Part shown: in pieces, positions 23,571-34,631 of the stretch
Position numbering within the stretch: the first letter of the stretch is position 1
Layout: each line of letters starts with the position of its first letter
Assembly: GCA_907163375.1 (NCBI GenBank)
Contig: CAJQUW010008605.1
Location: 310,001 to 374,000, forward strand
Reading direction: 5' to 3'
Length of the DNA stretch: 64,000 nt
DNA from: Prostheceraeus crozeri
Taxonomy: Eukaryota > Platyhelminthes > Polycladida > Euryleptidae
Program-made: the position numbers and the translations under genes
The notes under the pieces: generated by a model
The model's input: the letters and a program-made list of their open reading frames with translations, nothing else
What the model was told of the DNA's origin: nothing
Database searches by the model: none

Positions 23571-23787
23571 TGTAGAGAACAACCGCTCTGACGGACGACA
23601 AACTTTATTGTGACATGCAGCATGAATAACATTCAATCGAACACGTACAAATGATTCAACAAAGCGATTAACCTTTTCTATAGACAAATATTCAAGAGCA
23701 GAGATACTATTTACTACAACGACAGTAACATGGATGCACGTTATATTCTTAACAGAGTATGAGAGCTTGACCATAATATACAACAAC
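23571..23787 (-). repeat. LTR of gypsy-like element, left (3') copy in A
   Basis: A 217-bp sequence from TGTAGAGAACA to ATATACAACAAC recurs at 25450-27409 (interrupted) and in copy B at 59210-62786 (interrupted). It lies just past the pol stop on the minus strand, as a 3' LTR should. Flanking CTGTT (23566-23570) matches CTGTT at 27410-27414 beyond the far LTR, giving a candidate 5-bp target duplication. If the LTR follows the TG...CA rule, the right limit moves in by two bases. Confidence 0.75.
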
Positions 23788-23816
23788 CTTATACGTCCCT
23801 TAAGTTTTTACAAAAC

Positions 23817-25278
23817 TTAGCTTACAGTTTCGCAGTCCGGGTACCAAGGCGGCCTTCGAATCCTTGAACTTCTTCGTACTACTACCGATTCTTCTTCAGC
23901 ATCTTCATAGGACATATCGCGATCTTCATCTGATAGGTATATCCTTGCCATTGAGTCTTCATCTATCGTCATCGTTGAACGAGGAACCGGACGAATGTGA
24001 GAAACATGTCTGCAAATGCCGTCGTAATTCAGAACAACCGTAACATCAGATCAAATGTCTGTTACCATCTCTGGACCGCTCCACAGTTTGTTACATTTAC
24101 CGCTAGGAACCCACTCGTAAGGACTCAACTTCTCACCGGGACTCTTCGTGTTATTTATCCAGAATACGGTCTCTTCGACTGTTCTACCAGACCGCCTCAC
24201 TGCTCTCTTAACGGTCCTATGCATTCTTTCAATTATCCCATTTCCTTGAGGCCTATATGCGCACGTGAGGATTTGTTCCACATTCCATCTCCGCAGGAGT
24301 TCGAGAAACGGTCGGCTTCGAAATACTGTTCCATTATCTGATACACTTTGGTGGTCCGAATTCTGAGAACACTTGATTGAATTTAGCCACGACTTCCACG
24401 CTTGATTCTCCAGATAATCGATGCCATATCGTGAATCTTGAACAAGTGTCAACCAGACTAAGATAGACAGTGTTATCGACATGCGTTAGGTCAGTTGCAA
24501 TCCGATGCCACTCGGCGCAAGATCAATTCTACTACACGAATCGCAGTTCGAAATAACTTTCTTAACTAGACCTTTTGAGACATCACCAAACTTTTCTTTC
24601 ATTAAAGCATACGTCCTTTCAATGCCGAAATGACTGATCTCATGTACCTCTTCTTGACTTCTTCCTCCGATATCCCTGTAGCAACACACGCAACTTCTGA
24701 ACTCATCTTTGTCCAGTTACGAGGGATTCGCGTGAGACAATCCGCTCTGTTCTTAGCCGACGCTATCCATTTGACTGTGATAGATAATCTACGTTCTTGT
24801 ATGATGTTCTCAATGATGTCTAATCGTCTTCGTATCAACAGTTCATACAGGGATCGGGTCTTGATGCTGCTTGACTTGCTTATAATTGCTTCCAGACATC
24901 TAAAAACAGAAGTAGATTCGGTCATAATCCAAATTTCTCGATCACCCCATCTCAGGGCCGTATTCAGACCTCGAATGACGGCCTCTAATTCGCATACGTT
25001 GATGTGATGACGTTGTTCACGCTTAGGACGTAGCCAGGATGCGTCCTCTACCACCCTCCATCAATTTCGACAGCAATACCAATAGCTAGAGAACTGGTAT
25101 CGACCCAGAGCGTAATAGGAGAAACAAATGAGACCAACCATGAACTTTTTACCGGATCTGACTTGGACAAACGCAGTTTGATGTCATCCACAATTTTCTT
25201 AATGTGGCTAGATACCGGCTGATCCCACTCTGTGTTTTCTTCAGCTAGCTGTACATCTTTGAACAAATGCAGTCGCAA
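23817..25278 (-). pseudogene. gypsy-like Pol: RT end, RNase H and integrase, copy A
   Basis: On the minus strand: a connection segment with DPVKSSWLVSF, then RNase H with WVDTSSLAIGIAVEI, HINVCELEAVIRGLN and CLEAI. The zinc finger of integrase follows (HEISHFGIERTY, then CDSC). The integrase core has the first Asp in ATDLTHVDN, the second in SVSDNGT and the Glu in NGIIERMHR. The C-terminal tail ends RRSSRIRRPPWYPDC at the stop 23817-23819. Frames shift near 25050, 24600 and 24400. Protease and RT palm are missing. These domains copy and integrate an LTR retrotransposon; the family is best described as Ty3/gypsy-like. Confidence 0.8.
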
Positions 25279-25350
25279 CTCTGACCCATGACGCTAGGGC
25301 CGAGACATTCTCCGACCAACCTATGAACCAGCCTTCGAGTTATCACGGCT

Positions 25351-25470
25351 ATGTCCCTAAAGTTGATTGATGTAGTGAAGAGGTTCAAAGGGGATCCAGC
25401 CGAAGATATCAATATGTGGCTCGACAGATTTGAAACGGCCGTGATAGCTTGTAGAGAACAACCGCTCTGA
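25351..25470 (+). pseudogene. gag-like fragment in opposite orientation
   Basis: The plus frame reads MSLKLIDVVKRFKGDPAEDI, then MWLDRFETAVIA. An F-x-G-D-P-x-E-D-x-x-x-WLDRFE motif is typical of the gag (capsid) start in gypsy-like elements. It opposes the minus-strand pol next door and runs into the LTR, so the element has been rearranged here. It is too short to be functional. Confidence 0.55.
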
Positions 25471-25648
25471 CGGACGACAAACTTTATTGCGACATGCAGC
25501 ATGAATAACATTCAATCGATCACGTAAAAATGATTCAACAAAGCGATTAACCTTTCTATAGACAAATAGTCAAGAGCAGAGATACTACCTACTACAACGA
25601 CAGGAACATGGATGCACGTTATATTATTAACAGAGTATGAGAGCTTGA

Positions 25649-27395
25649 CTGCCGTGCAATGACAAAGCAACCTAAGTCCAAATTTTTGAAAATTGACTTT
25701 TTGACGCAAAAGGCATTTGGGTGTGTCTGTCTATTATGTGTCAACTGCTTAAGGCCAAAGACAAATTGCTTAGTGTCCAAAATGAGAATTCAAAGTTTTA
25801 AAAACCTTAGTCCATGGAGATACAGTGACAGAAAAACCTAAGTCCAGAAAAATTTTTTTAGACTCATGCCGTCCCACGTTTTTATAAGCAGTGCACTGCA
25901 TTGGGTTAAGCTGTCTGGTGAGGAATTTGAAGTATGTGTGAGCCATAACAACCACATCAAAGAAAATGCTTGTTTCGAGCCATTTCAATCCTGTCTGAGT
26001 TTTGCCTAACACGAAGTAAGGTATCGAGCTGCTCGAAGGGAGTATGAAGATTGTAAATTTCTTCATGAAACTGGTCACGTTAAGGCATGTGCGGATATGA
26101 TGAAGGTTACAATGCTTCCTCAGATGCCGTTCAATATTTGCATATGCACACCACGAATTATTGCATTCAATGAGACTTTTACATGTATTGGAGCAGAGGG
26201 AGAATCATTGGCAGTCATTTGGGATGAATCTGTAGCCGGCAGAAACTCCGAAGATGTAGCGTGTGCCTACTTGAAGTTTTTTCGTGCTAACAGGGACGCG
26301 GATGAATTCACCATTTTCCTTGTTTAACTGTTCTGCACAAAACAAAAACTGCAACTATTTTCATTTATCTTGCGCTGTGTTCATGATGAAGAATTTGGCA
26401 TGAAGACAGTGACCCTAAAATATTTTGAGCCAGGCCATACGTTCATGAGTGCTGACAGTGAACATGCTGCAGTCGAGAAAGCTTTGAAAAAGAAAGGTTG
26501 TGTGTATGACTTGCAAGAATTCAAGCTTTGTTGTTCAACTAAGAAGAGCACTGCAGTGATCATGCAGACAGATGACTTCATGCACTCTAAAGACAATGGG
26601 TACAAATTGGACCTAGTATCGCAATATAAATTGTCAAAGACCAATCGACCACATCTTTCAAATGTCGTTGTGGCTCAATTTCGTCGTGGATACAATCGAT
26701 TCTTTTTCAAATCATCATTTGATTCAACTAACTTTAGGGCTGTGAGTGTCGTGTCGAAGTCTTCTTCGGAGCTTTTTCTGGAGAAGCTATAGTCTTCAAA
26801 AAAGAGGCACATGGAATAACTTCAAAGAAAAAAGCAGTCATTTTGAAAACCCTGATTCCCTTGATGCCTCCACACAGGAGACATTCGTGGGTTGAGATGC
26901 CCGAAAGCAACGTTTCAATGGACTTGATAAATTCCCGATTCTGATTTAAATGTGTAATTTACATTGTCCTCGTTTTAGTAAAGATATATCAGTTTTTGAA
27001 TCCAGATAGATTTTTGATACAAGGATTTTGAGATTGTTTTTCAATAGAGTTATCTGTTTCTATACAAGTTAAAATATTCTTTCTCTTGTCTGATGGGAAT
27101 GCAACTTATCTTGCTGAAAAATGGGGAAAGTGATGGACTTAAGTTTTCATACAAGGTAATTGCAGTTAAATGGTGAAGGAAAAACAGTGACTAAAAAACC
27201 TAATTCCATAAAAAGCACTTTCCGGTGCGTGCACTAGTGCAAACCTTTTTTGTATAACTAGTGTTGGTATAGACATGCCATATGTAAAATATTGGCATTT
27301 GTGATAAGGTATTTTTTTCCATTAAAGTTTTCACAAAAGTTGCTCTACTGAAAAATCACAAATTTGGACTTAGGTTGTTTAGTCACTGTACGGCA
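25649..27395 (+). mobile_element. 1.75-kb TIR element of unassigned superfamily
   Basis: The ends are inverted repeats of about 35 bp beginning CTGCCGTGCAATGAC (left) and CTGCCGTACAGTGAC (right), followed by AACCTAAGTCCAAATT in both. A related motif, CAGTGAC/GTGACAGAAAAACCTAAGTCC, repeats subterminally at 25826-25850 and 27186-27210. It interrupts an LTR whose intact version is known, so insertion is certain. The LTR lacks four bases and no target duplication is clear. It encodes a transposase-like gene with no named superfamily I can assign. Confidence 0.8.
25900..26792 (+). pseudogene. Transposase-like protein with NCSAQNKN motif, broken
   Basis: Segments in order: a His/Cys stretch HETGHVKACADMMKV, FNETFTCIGAEG, VIWDESVAGRNSEDVACAY, then NCSAQNKN at 26326-26349, and TVTLKYFEPGHTFMSADSEH with VYDLQEF. 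This pattern (a D-N-C-S-x-Q-N-K-N box, a GHTxMxxDxxHxxVE box) occurs in a large group of uncharacterised metazoan proteins; I believe it is catalogued as a DUF rather than a named transposase. RNase H-like acidic residues are plausible. The Asp expected before NCS is lost, and frames shift on both sides of it, so the copy is dead. Confidence 0.55.
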
Positions 27396-27568
27396 GAATA
27401 TACAACAACCTGTTATGCCTTCGGCATAACTTATCGGTATACTAGGGTAGAGATTTTTGACGTCAAGCGAGACGAAAACTTAATCAACTTCAGTAGCAGA
27501 TCTTGACTTTTCCTTTTCAATTCAGTTGTCAGTGTGTTAGTGCAGTTGATGTGTGCTGGGATATAGTT

Positions 27569-29007
27569 AACAACATACGAAAAATATACAAATATATACC
27601 AAGAGAATACAGGAATATACCAAAAAAATTTTGGTATGCATCCTTCGTATGTGATTCGTATTGAGCGATTTACAGTGTAGACGCTATTGGGAGCAATAGG
27701 AAAATCTATTTTCTTTGTTTTTGTGATCTTTTATGTTCAGTTGAAATTTGGTTGGGTGGCTATCTGTTACGAACTGTATTTTAATATTCTAACTAAGCGA
27801 TTAGTATTCTAACTAAGCGGTTAGCTTGGTTTTTCTATTGATGAATTTTTTGAAGCATCTCTAGTTTTGTAAGTGCTTGTATCATGAAGGAGACTTTCAA
27901 TGCGGCATTTTCTACTATCTTCTTCACAAATTGCTATGCGATTAGATTTATCCGACGGAACAACAAATAATTTGCTTTGTTTCAAAAAGGTTCAAGTTTT
28001 TTTATTTATACTATTGATACTTTTTTATTTCTTATTTTTCTGAAGAATTTTAGCTTCTTCGTGTATAGAACACGTTTACCTTCTATTTCAAACAGTTTAA
28101 AATTATTTTCTAAGGGTTCGCTCATTCGTGGAGGTAAGTCTACGGTATTTTTATCAAAAGGAATGCGCATTCTATTTATGTCCGATACCCCGCAGTTGTT
28201 TAAGTGATGAATGAGACCAACGTAATTTATAGGATAAATTGTCAATAGCAATTTCACTACCATTATGAAAATCATTGTCAAAACGATGAGGAAGCTGAAA
28301 TTTAGGACCATTACTCAAAAATGATTTTATATCGCTAGGAATCAGGATTTTGGTTCCTAGCGAGTTTGGTCGCAAAAATAGAAATCAAAAATTAAAAAAC
28401 ATTGAAGAAAACAAGGTGAATTTGAAACTTGATTTCCTTGGAGATGATGGTGTTCTGAGAAAAGTCAATAAAATGAAAAATAAATGTGATACTCCAATGC
28501 GCCTCACTAGTAAACCTGGAAAAAAATGCGAGCTTCGAATTTCAGATTACCTGGAATTCCGTAGGTCAAACTTGTCAGATCTTTTGTTGTCTTATATTAA
28601 AAACTTGTCGCCAATTTCAAGTTCGCTATAGAGAACATGAGCGCACTTTACGGTATGAAATCAAGAAAAGTGCACTGAGTAAACATGCGATGATAGCCCA
28701 CAGTGATAAAGTGATGACCATTAACAATTTCGACTGCAAAATGATTGATAAACAGCAAACAACAATTTCTACTAGGGTGGCTGAATCTCGGTTAATTGCG
28801 ACGAACATGCCAAAACCAAACAGACGACATGAGCTGAACAGATGAGCTGCTTTCATTTGCAAATTTGTATATATACCCACTAGTACATCAGCAGCAGCTT
28901 GTAACCCTTGACATAGTCAGTAGACGAAGTGTGTCGTGTGTATTTACGAGTATTTTGAAATAAAATTAGCAGTCGCAAAATTGGGAGAGAATGTTCTTTC
29001 GACTTCA
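27569..29007. mobile_element. Head-to-head Penelope-like composite, inverted third copy
   Basis: The sequence is the reverse complement of 21373-22783, ending at AACAACATACGA on the left and ...TTTCGACTTCA on the right. Both half-genes and the central hairpin (28332-28364 region) are retained. The GIY-YIG half is on the plus strand here (28350-28845), with QFQVRYREHERTLRYEIKK readable. Because the flanks differ from A and B, this copy moved independently, showing that the two halves travel as one unit. Confidence 0.75.
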
Positions 29008-29074
29008 CCAATACGTGCTCAGTACGAGGTCAGGTTGTTTTGACATTACGTCTGTTAGTTGCTGGAACATTGCA

Positions 29075-29302
29075 TTAGTCAGGCAACTCACTATCAACTT
29101 CATCACCTTGCTGATGCAGCGTATACTCCGGATGACCCTTGACCATCCGAAGTAAAAAGGCAGTAGTTTCTTCAGTAACTTTAATGCGCTGCTGATGTAG
29201 CCCTCCTCGAGGCAGTGCAACTGTCCCATTATTCTCGTGTACTCGACTTATGATATTCCAGGTAGCTGTTCTTTTGATCCTCATCTGTTCTGCAAGAGTC
29301 AC
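29075..29302 (-). pseudogene. Tc1/mariner-type transposase N-terminal fragment
   Basis: The frame has MTLAEQMRIKRTATWNIISR, then VALPRGG and a KGHPEYTLHQ motif. This is the helix-turn-helix region of a Tc1/mariner-like transposase family in which the second helix-turn-helix follows an xPRGG linker and a HPxYTLxQ box. The next frame (29005-29229) carries its continuation. No catalytic residues remain. It abuts the inverted Penelope-like composite at 29007. Confidence 0.6.
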
Positions 29303-29589
29303 ATAATCTTCATCTTCACCTCAAACATAAACATCATAGAATCGCTGCTTTTCCGGGATAGAAATTGCATTGTAACAAGACAGTATAGTAACAATAACTG
29401 TGCGTCGCTCGCATTTGATAGAAATACTTCACAATTGTTCAATATTCGTCGATCAGATATCATTCCAGCTGGTGAAAATTGTCACACAGTTTGCCCTTTT
29501 CGTATTTGATCGGAAAATCTACATTAGATTGGAACTATTCACATTTGCAAAAATAAACTCGATATTTGATCGGTAAAACCGGCTTGATG

Positions 29590-30000
29590 CATGCCAGAAA
29601 CGAGAAGAGAGAGGTGATTTCATTTTAAAAGTTCCTATTATATTTCTCGACGGTTTCTGATGTATTTTTGTATGAAAATTTCGAAAATCATGGTTTAAAA
29701 ATCGTACGACTAGCCCTTTTCGAGAAAATTGCGAAAATTCAAAATGGCGGACATAAAACCGAAACTGCATTCTGGGGCTAGAGTAAAAAAATCTCAATTA
29801 TTTCGTCAGCAACTTTCCTTGTAGTTTGACACGCTCTTTTCAGTTATCATTGTTGGAGTATCATGCGGCTTTGCACTTTTCGAGAAATGATAAAATTCAA
29901 AATGACGGGCATAAAGCCGAATCAGCAGTCTGGTGCTCGATTAATATCCATTATGCGTCAACAAGTCTTGGAGGTCCTAGGTTCTTAAAATTTCTTGGAA
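29590..30000. repeat. Left inverted-repeat arm flanking piggyBac-3
   Basis: Matching the complement of 33015-33180 are stretches near 29613 (GAGAGAGGTGATTTCATTTT), around 29740 (CAAAATGGCGGACATAAAACC), 29765 (CTGCATTCTGGGGCT) and 29938-29985 (CTCGATTAATAT, CAAGTCTTGGAGG). A second diverged unit of the same repeat (CAAAATGACGGGCATAAAGCC) lies at 29895, suggesting a partial tandem duplication in this arm. Confidence 0.65.
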
Positions 30001-30507
30001 GTATCATGTTCGCTTGTGCACAAACCAAAATATATGAACGGTTGTCCTGCGCGCCAATAACCCGTGCTAGTGTTAATACATTTTGCCTCTTCTTATCGTT
30101 CTGTTTTGAGTGCTTTCACTAGTAAATGGGTCAACATGTGTAAAGATTGCCTAAAAGAAAGATCTGCATATAGAGTATGGGTGATGATGCCCAATAAATA
30201 TCAAATATGTGTAAATAGGCTTACAGGTACATGTATTCTGCTGATCAAATGCAGTGCCTACTTCTTTTTGCGTTATCGCAGTCTAGCATATTCAAGAGTA
30301 GTTGAAAATCACTGGTGCAGATATTTATGCCAGTTAAACATGTAATAACCCCGGCATGTACCGGTAGTCTATACATGTCAATTATATTCTACGCATGTAT
30401 TGTACATGTACATTTTACATGCATGTATGACATTTTTGTAATCATGAATAGAATTGTAAATAAAACACATAATTCCTGTAAAGACGTGTAGTTACAAGTT
30501 TCAAAAG

Positions 30508-30693
30508 ATGATAGATAAGGAAGCTACATGCATTCCTTACAAAGGTCTAATCGACGACTATTGCAACGAGGCTTTTAATACTTGGCACAACAAACGAATG
30601 TCTTTCGATAAATTTGTGAAGGACAAAGAGCACATCAAACACTCTTTTCCAAACGACGTCCCTCGATATGTTCTGATTGAGAAAACGTATAGC
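30508..30693 (+). other. Unexplained open stretch beside piggyBac-3
   Basis: The plus ORF 30508-30972 overlaps the piggyBac-3 C-terminus only from about 30694. Its first 62 codons, starting MIDKEATCIPYKGLIDDYC, are not an antisense shadow of a recognised domain. I have no family for them; they may be chance or the decayed element end. Confidence 0.2.
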
Positions 30694-32183
30694 CTAGGGG
30701 TTTATGGTAAGTTTTGTAGCTTCGCGCAGATTTACTGGTGTCTGGAGGCGTCTTTGAATCTGCCTACTCACCAACTGGTATCCTACATTCACAAGAAACT
30801 TGTATTGGTGTTGAGATTTTCCGGTCTCATCGGGATGCCTGCTGAAGTACACAATGCAGCTATTATTTCCAGCAATATCTACCATGTTGGAAAATATCGA
30901 GACCGGCCAACGTCGGCACTTCCGCTTGCAACCGACTCCACGAAGTCGTTTGTCTGCGTTGTCGACACCTGATTTCGTCCTGTTGTACTCGAGAACAGTA
31001 CATGCTTTCGTATTTATTTCGGGTTCATGAACATGTCGATGAAAGTTATCAACGAGCAACACAGGTTTTCGTCCTTTGTCCCAGAATGAAACAATAGCAC
31101 TACCCGGCTCATCGTAGAAAACGTTCGTGTCATTTCTTTGATGACCCTCGATGGACTTGGTCGGTGCTCCTAGATTATTATTCCGGACGGTACCAATATA
31201 GGCCTACGTGGTATTATTTTCTCTAACTGCATCAACCAGTTCAATGGAAGTATACCAATTATCAGCAGTTAGCTGACGACCTGTGGCTAGGTAGGGTGCC
31301 ATCAAATACATAGTGACGCCGACTGTTGTGACATTTACTTTTGGCCTGTCATGACGGTTCCAACTCCAATGTAAAAAATTCCATTTAAGATATAGAATGT
31401 CTCAGCACAATTAACACAGCGGCAGAAATTTCATCACGAACTTTCCAGGCTTTGAGCTTTTATATTGCTGGAATCGGATTCTCCGGTGGAACTCAAGAAC
31501 CTGCTCGTCTACTGTCAAGTAGAGACTGGTAATGAAGAAGCGATACAGATCTGCGTTGAATTCTTGAAATACATCTCGTACCGGTGCAAGTTTGTCACTG
31601 CGATCGAGACGTAATGGGTCATCAAATCGTAGCACTGATTTTATTTGCAGGAATCTTTCGCTTGTCATGATTGACTTGCAAATAGGAGAGCAATCACGTA
31701 CACCCCAAAGTTCCGTCACATCGTGATATCTCGCACGAAGCGCTCCAAGTAAAATAAGCAATCCTACAAAGGTTTCAAGTTCTGTCAAATCGATGGAAAC
31801 AAACTTTTTTTGTTGTCAGGGTTCGCTCGATTGCAGTTTAGTGTGATTCAGCGATCTTGCAAATTGGAATAAATCAACGTGGTAGCAAGAGTCTTTGAAT
31901 AGAACATCAATGCAGCCTCTAGTTCAGTCGATGGATCCACACCAGCAGCAGGTCCTTGCGTAAAATGTACAATGTTTCTAGCAGGTTCTCTGCTCGTAGC
32001 AGCACTAGTATTGGCGGTCTTCCACACACGTCCGGAGGGAGACACATATGAATCTGATTCTGTAGGTACATCGGCGCTTAGCTCATCGCCTGATTCACTT
32101 TCCGAATCGTTGTCCATGACCAAATCATTCTCATGTAGAGATTCGTCGTCCGAAGGCAACCCGTCGAACTGTTCCTCATGCAT
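30694..32183 (-). pseudogene. piggyBac-3 transposase, frameshifted
   Basis: The N-terminal frame (31848-32183) is acidic and contains SPSGRVWKT and ARNIVHFTQGP, the same motifs as piggyBac-2. The core (31411-31788) has FVGLLILLGALRARY, RFDDPLRLDRSDKLAP and TVDEQVLEFHRR. Then the second Asp occurs in TADNWYTSIELVDA (near 31250) and the third in YNRTKSGVDNADKRLR. The conserved RRWPVSIFSNMVDIAGNN follows. Frames break near 31800, 31400 and 31180. The C-terminal cysteine tail is not evident. TTAA ends could not be located. Confidence 0.85.
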
Positions 32184-33014
32184 GATTTATTTGAACCTGT
32201 TCATCACCAGCGATGTTGTCCAATATCTGCATCGAGGAATCGTCCTTATAACTATCTTCGATACGCCGTTGTACAAGTATATTCATAGCCTCAATCGCAC
32301 GGTCTTTGCACTGATGCTTAGGACGGGAACCCATGCTACCACACGAAGAAATAATATGCGAGGTGGCTATTCACTGCTTTCCTGTTCTATACTTCGAATT
32401 AAAACGGTCTAGAACCCTCATCAATGCTTCTGATTGGTCGCTTCGCGGCCACGGCGTCATTTCACAAAAGCGTTGTGCGGTCGTTGTGTTCCAGCAGTGC
32501 GCATTTTTTCATCACAGAACCTAAAAGTCATTTCTTGTTACGAGTCGAAGAAGCAGTTTGCGTATACTACCAAGTCAGTATGCTTTGTCTTACATATGAC
32601 AAAACATTGAGATAAACTGCCATTCAAATTTTTAAATTTTGTTTATGTTTTTATGTTAAATAACGTTGTCTTTTAATGGCTTCTCACTCAACTTTTATGA
32701 TGTACTATTTCGTAGATTATTGGACATCAATCACTGCAGAGTTGGTCACAATTCCAAGATTGAACTGAAAACGAACTACGGAAAATACTCGGGCATGACT
32801 CACCCGATCCGTTCTTAAACCATTATCTAGTTTTATTTAGTTACATGTCTAGAACTGCGACGAAAGACTTCATGGTTTAATGAGCTCATATATTCATTAA
32901 AAGTCACTAACTTGGCTGATAGAATCACAATCGAAAATATCTTGCGTTGAAGATGGCGTCGGGTGCTGTTTATACCCGTAAAGTAGGACAACAGTTTATC
33001 AGTGGTCTGCATCA

Positions 33015-33180
33015 TATCAATCAGACCTCCAAGACTTGTTCCTGATGCATAGTGAATATTAATCGAGCCCCAGAATGCAGTTTCGGTTTTATGTCCGCCA
33101 TTTTGATTTTCCGTAATTTTCTCGAAAATTATTCGAAATTTCTCGAAATTTTCAAAATGAAACCACCTCTCTTGGCATAC
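33015..33180. repeat. Right inverted-repeat arm flanking piggyBac-3
   Basis: The sequence is the complement of parts of 29590-30000: CCTCCAAGACTTG, AGCCCCAGAATGCAG, TATGTCCGCCATTTTG and AAATGAAACCACCTCTC. Arms and interior together span about 3.6 kb. Confidence 0.65.
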
Positions 33181-33216
33181 CGTGACACGAGCTCGGCCAG
33201 CCCTCGAAGCGAGGAC

Positions 33217-33250
33217 AGTAGATGAAGAAGAAGCAGAAGAAGAAGAAGTT
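33217..33250 (+). repeat. (GAA)n microsatellite
   Basis: An impure run of GAA/GAT/GCA triplets just outside the right inverted-repeat arm. Confidence 0.7.
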
Positions 33251-34480
33251 TAAATCTAAGTTGGGTCAAACCCAAGACTTTTGAGATAGATATAAATAGA
33301 GCAACAGATACTCTGCATTGTTGCTAAACACCACGTGAGAATTAGAGTGGGATAAATAGAGCTCGTCCACATGGAAAAGTAGCGTACTCCTGAATGTGCA
33401 TCCGAGTATGAAAAAGGAACATTTGTACGCTAATCGGAATATCTAAAATACTATTTTGTGGTTTTAGAACTGCTATTGAAAACCTAACATACTTTTTAAC
33501 AAAATCAAGAGCTTCTCGAATCCGTCCAAAATGGTCTTCATTCGATTATAACATCGATAGTAGTATCATATCTGTGTCGCTAGAGTTGAAACTTTACTTT
33601 TTAAAGACTTAGTTTACGCAATTTTACGCATAAAAAGTATAGCAGAAGCTGCAACAAAATGACCGCCTCTAAGTTATTAATAGATTTGTAATAATATTCT
33701 CATTGTATCTTATATCACAATAGTTCCAAACAAGCCGCAATAATTGTTCTATGTTTCAATTAGATCGATGCTGAATGTTCGATACAGCATGACCACTCAA
33801 AATAGATGCAATTTTTTGCGTCAAATGATTAAAGACACATATTATTTCATATTACGTTATATAAAAATTGTATCACTATTGATCAGATGGCCGCAAGACT
33901 CACCGTTCTCGATAACATTTTCAAAACGAATCCATTTTTTTCAGCCGGCGTTTTACTGACAGAGCCTATTGGAAAATGATCCCCTGACTTTCTTTGTGAT
34001 CTTTATTAACATTAAAAGGGACAAATGTCGTGCTTGCTATCTCTTTGCTTTGAGAAGGACTGTCCTTGATGACGGATTTTTATAAATTCGCATTATTTCA
34101 CATTGTGCGTAATTGAGCTATGGTACAATGTGGAAAAAAGAAGGCAACAATGTATCCCGAAATGATCCCGATATCTATGAACGTGAAAGACATTTTGAGA
34201 TCTCAATCAACTTATATCTACATAAGTAAAATCCAATGTTTTAGTGGCCATCGTGGAGTAAAATGATTTCTTTAAAATGATAAAATGACTTCTTTGGCTT
34301 AAAATTTGGCTTAGTGGTCCTTCTTCCGCGCAAAATCAAGAAATAAAAACTAACTAGATTTATAAGCAACACAAATTTTCGCACTGCGGCTTGATCACGG
34401 GCAATACAAATTATGTGTACATAAAGATTTGAAACTTGAATCATAACATAAGAAATACTTAGAAATATTATGAGATATCA
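33251..34480. other. No gene recognised
   Basis: AT-rich sequence with only short random ORFs; nothing matches other parts of the window. Confidence 0.5.
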
Positions 34481-34631
34481 CTAAATATAGCATAGACCTA
34501 GTTTATGCTTATTTCAGAATGAGAAGTGAAACAAAAAAATATAACGAACATAGAGATAGGGATACACATAGAGAGATCAACATATTAGAAATATAGATAA
34601 AGAATGTACTAAATAGAAGAGAAAGCATGCA

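Larger units (their letters stand above)
2257..25001 (+). repeat. Large direct duplication, copy A
   Basis: Sequence from 2257 to 25001 matches 44353-64000 in the same orientation. The offset is 42096 at the left edge. It falls to 39167 after piggyBac-1, to about 37908 after the Tc1-like element and to 35684 after piggyBac-2, then rises to 38999 after the pogo-like element of copy B. Substitutions are at the level of a few per cent by eye, with many small indels. Homology starts abruptly at the GGAAATCATTCTC motif and runs to the window end. Copy A carries three transposons that B lacks, and about 300 bases near 18190-18490 missing from B. Confidence 0.95.
25450..27409 (-). repeat. LTR of gypsy-like element, right (5') copy, interrupted
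   Basis: The LTR resumes from TGTAGAGAACA at 25450 to GAGAGCTTGA at 25648, is broken by a 1.75-kb TIR element, and finishes with AATATACAACAAC at 27397-27409. The rejoined order matches the left LTR except for about four bases (CCAT) absent at the break. Confidence 0.75.

Noticed and set aside
24630-25007. 125-codon plus ORF
   Set aside because: Antisense shadow of the RNase H region of the gypsy-like pol.
30720-30972. Plus ORF through this stretch as a protein gene
   Set aside because: It is antisense to the C-terminal region of the piggyBac-3 transposase.
31972-32412. 146-codon plus ORF
   Set aside because: Antisense to the acidic N-terminal region of piggyBac-3; its Ser-rich content is the complement of acidic codons.
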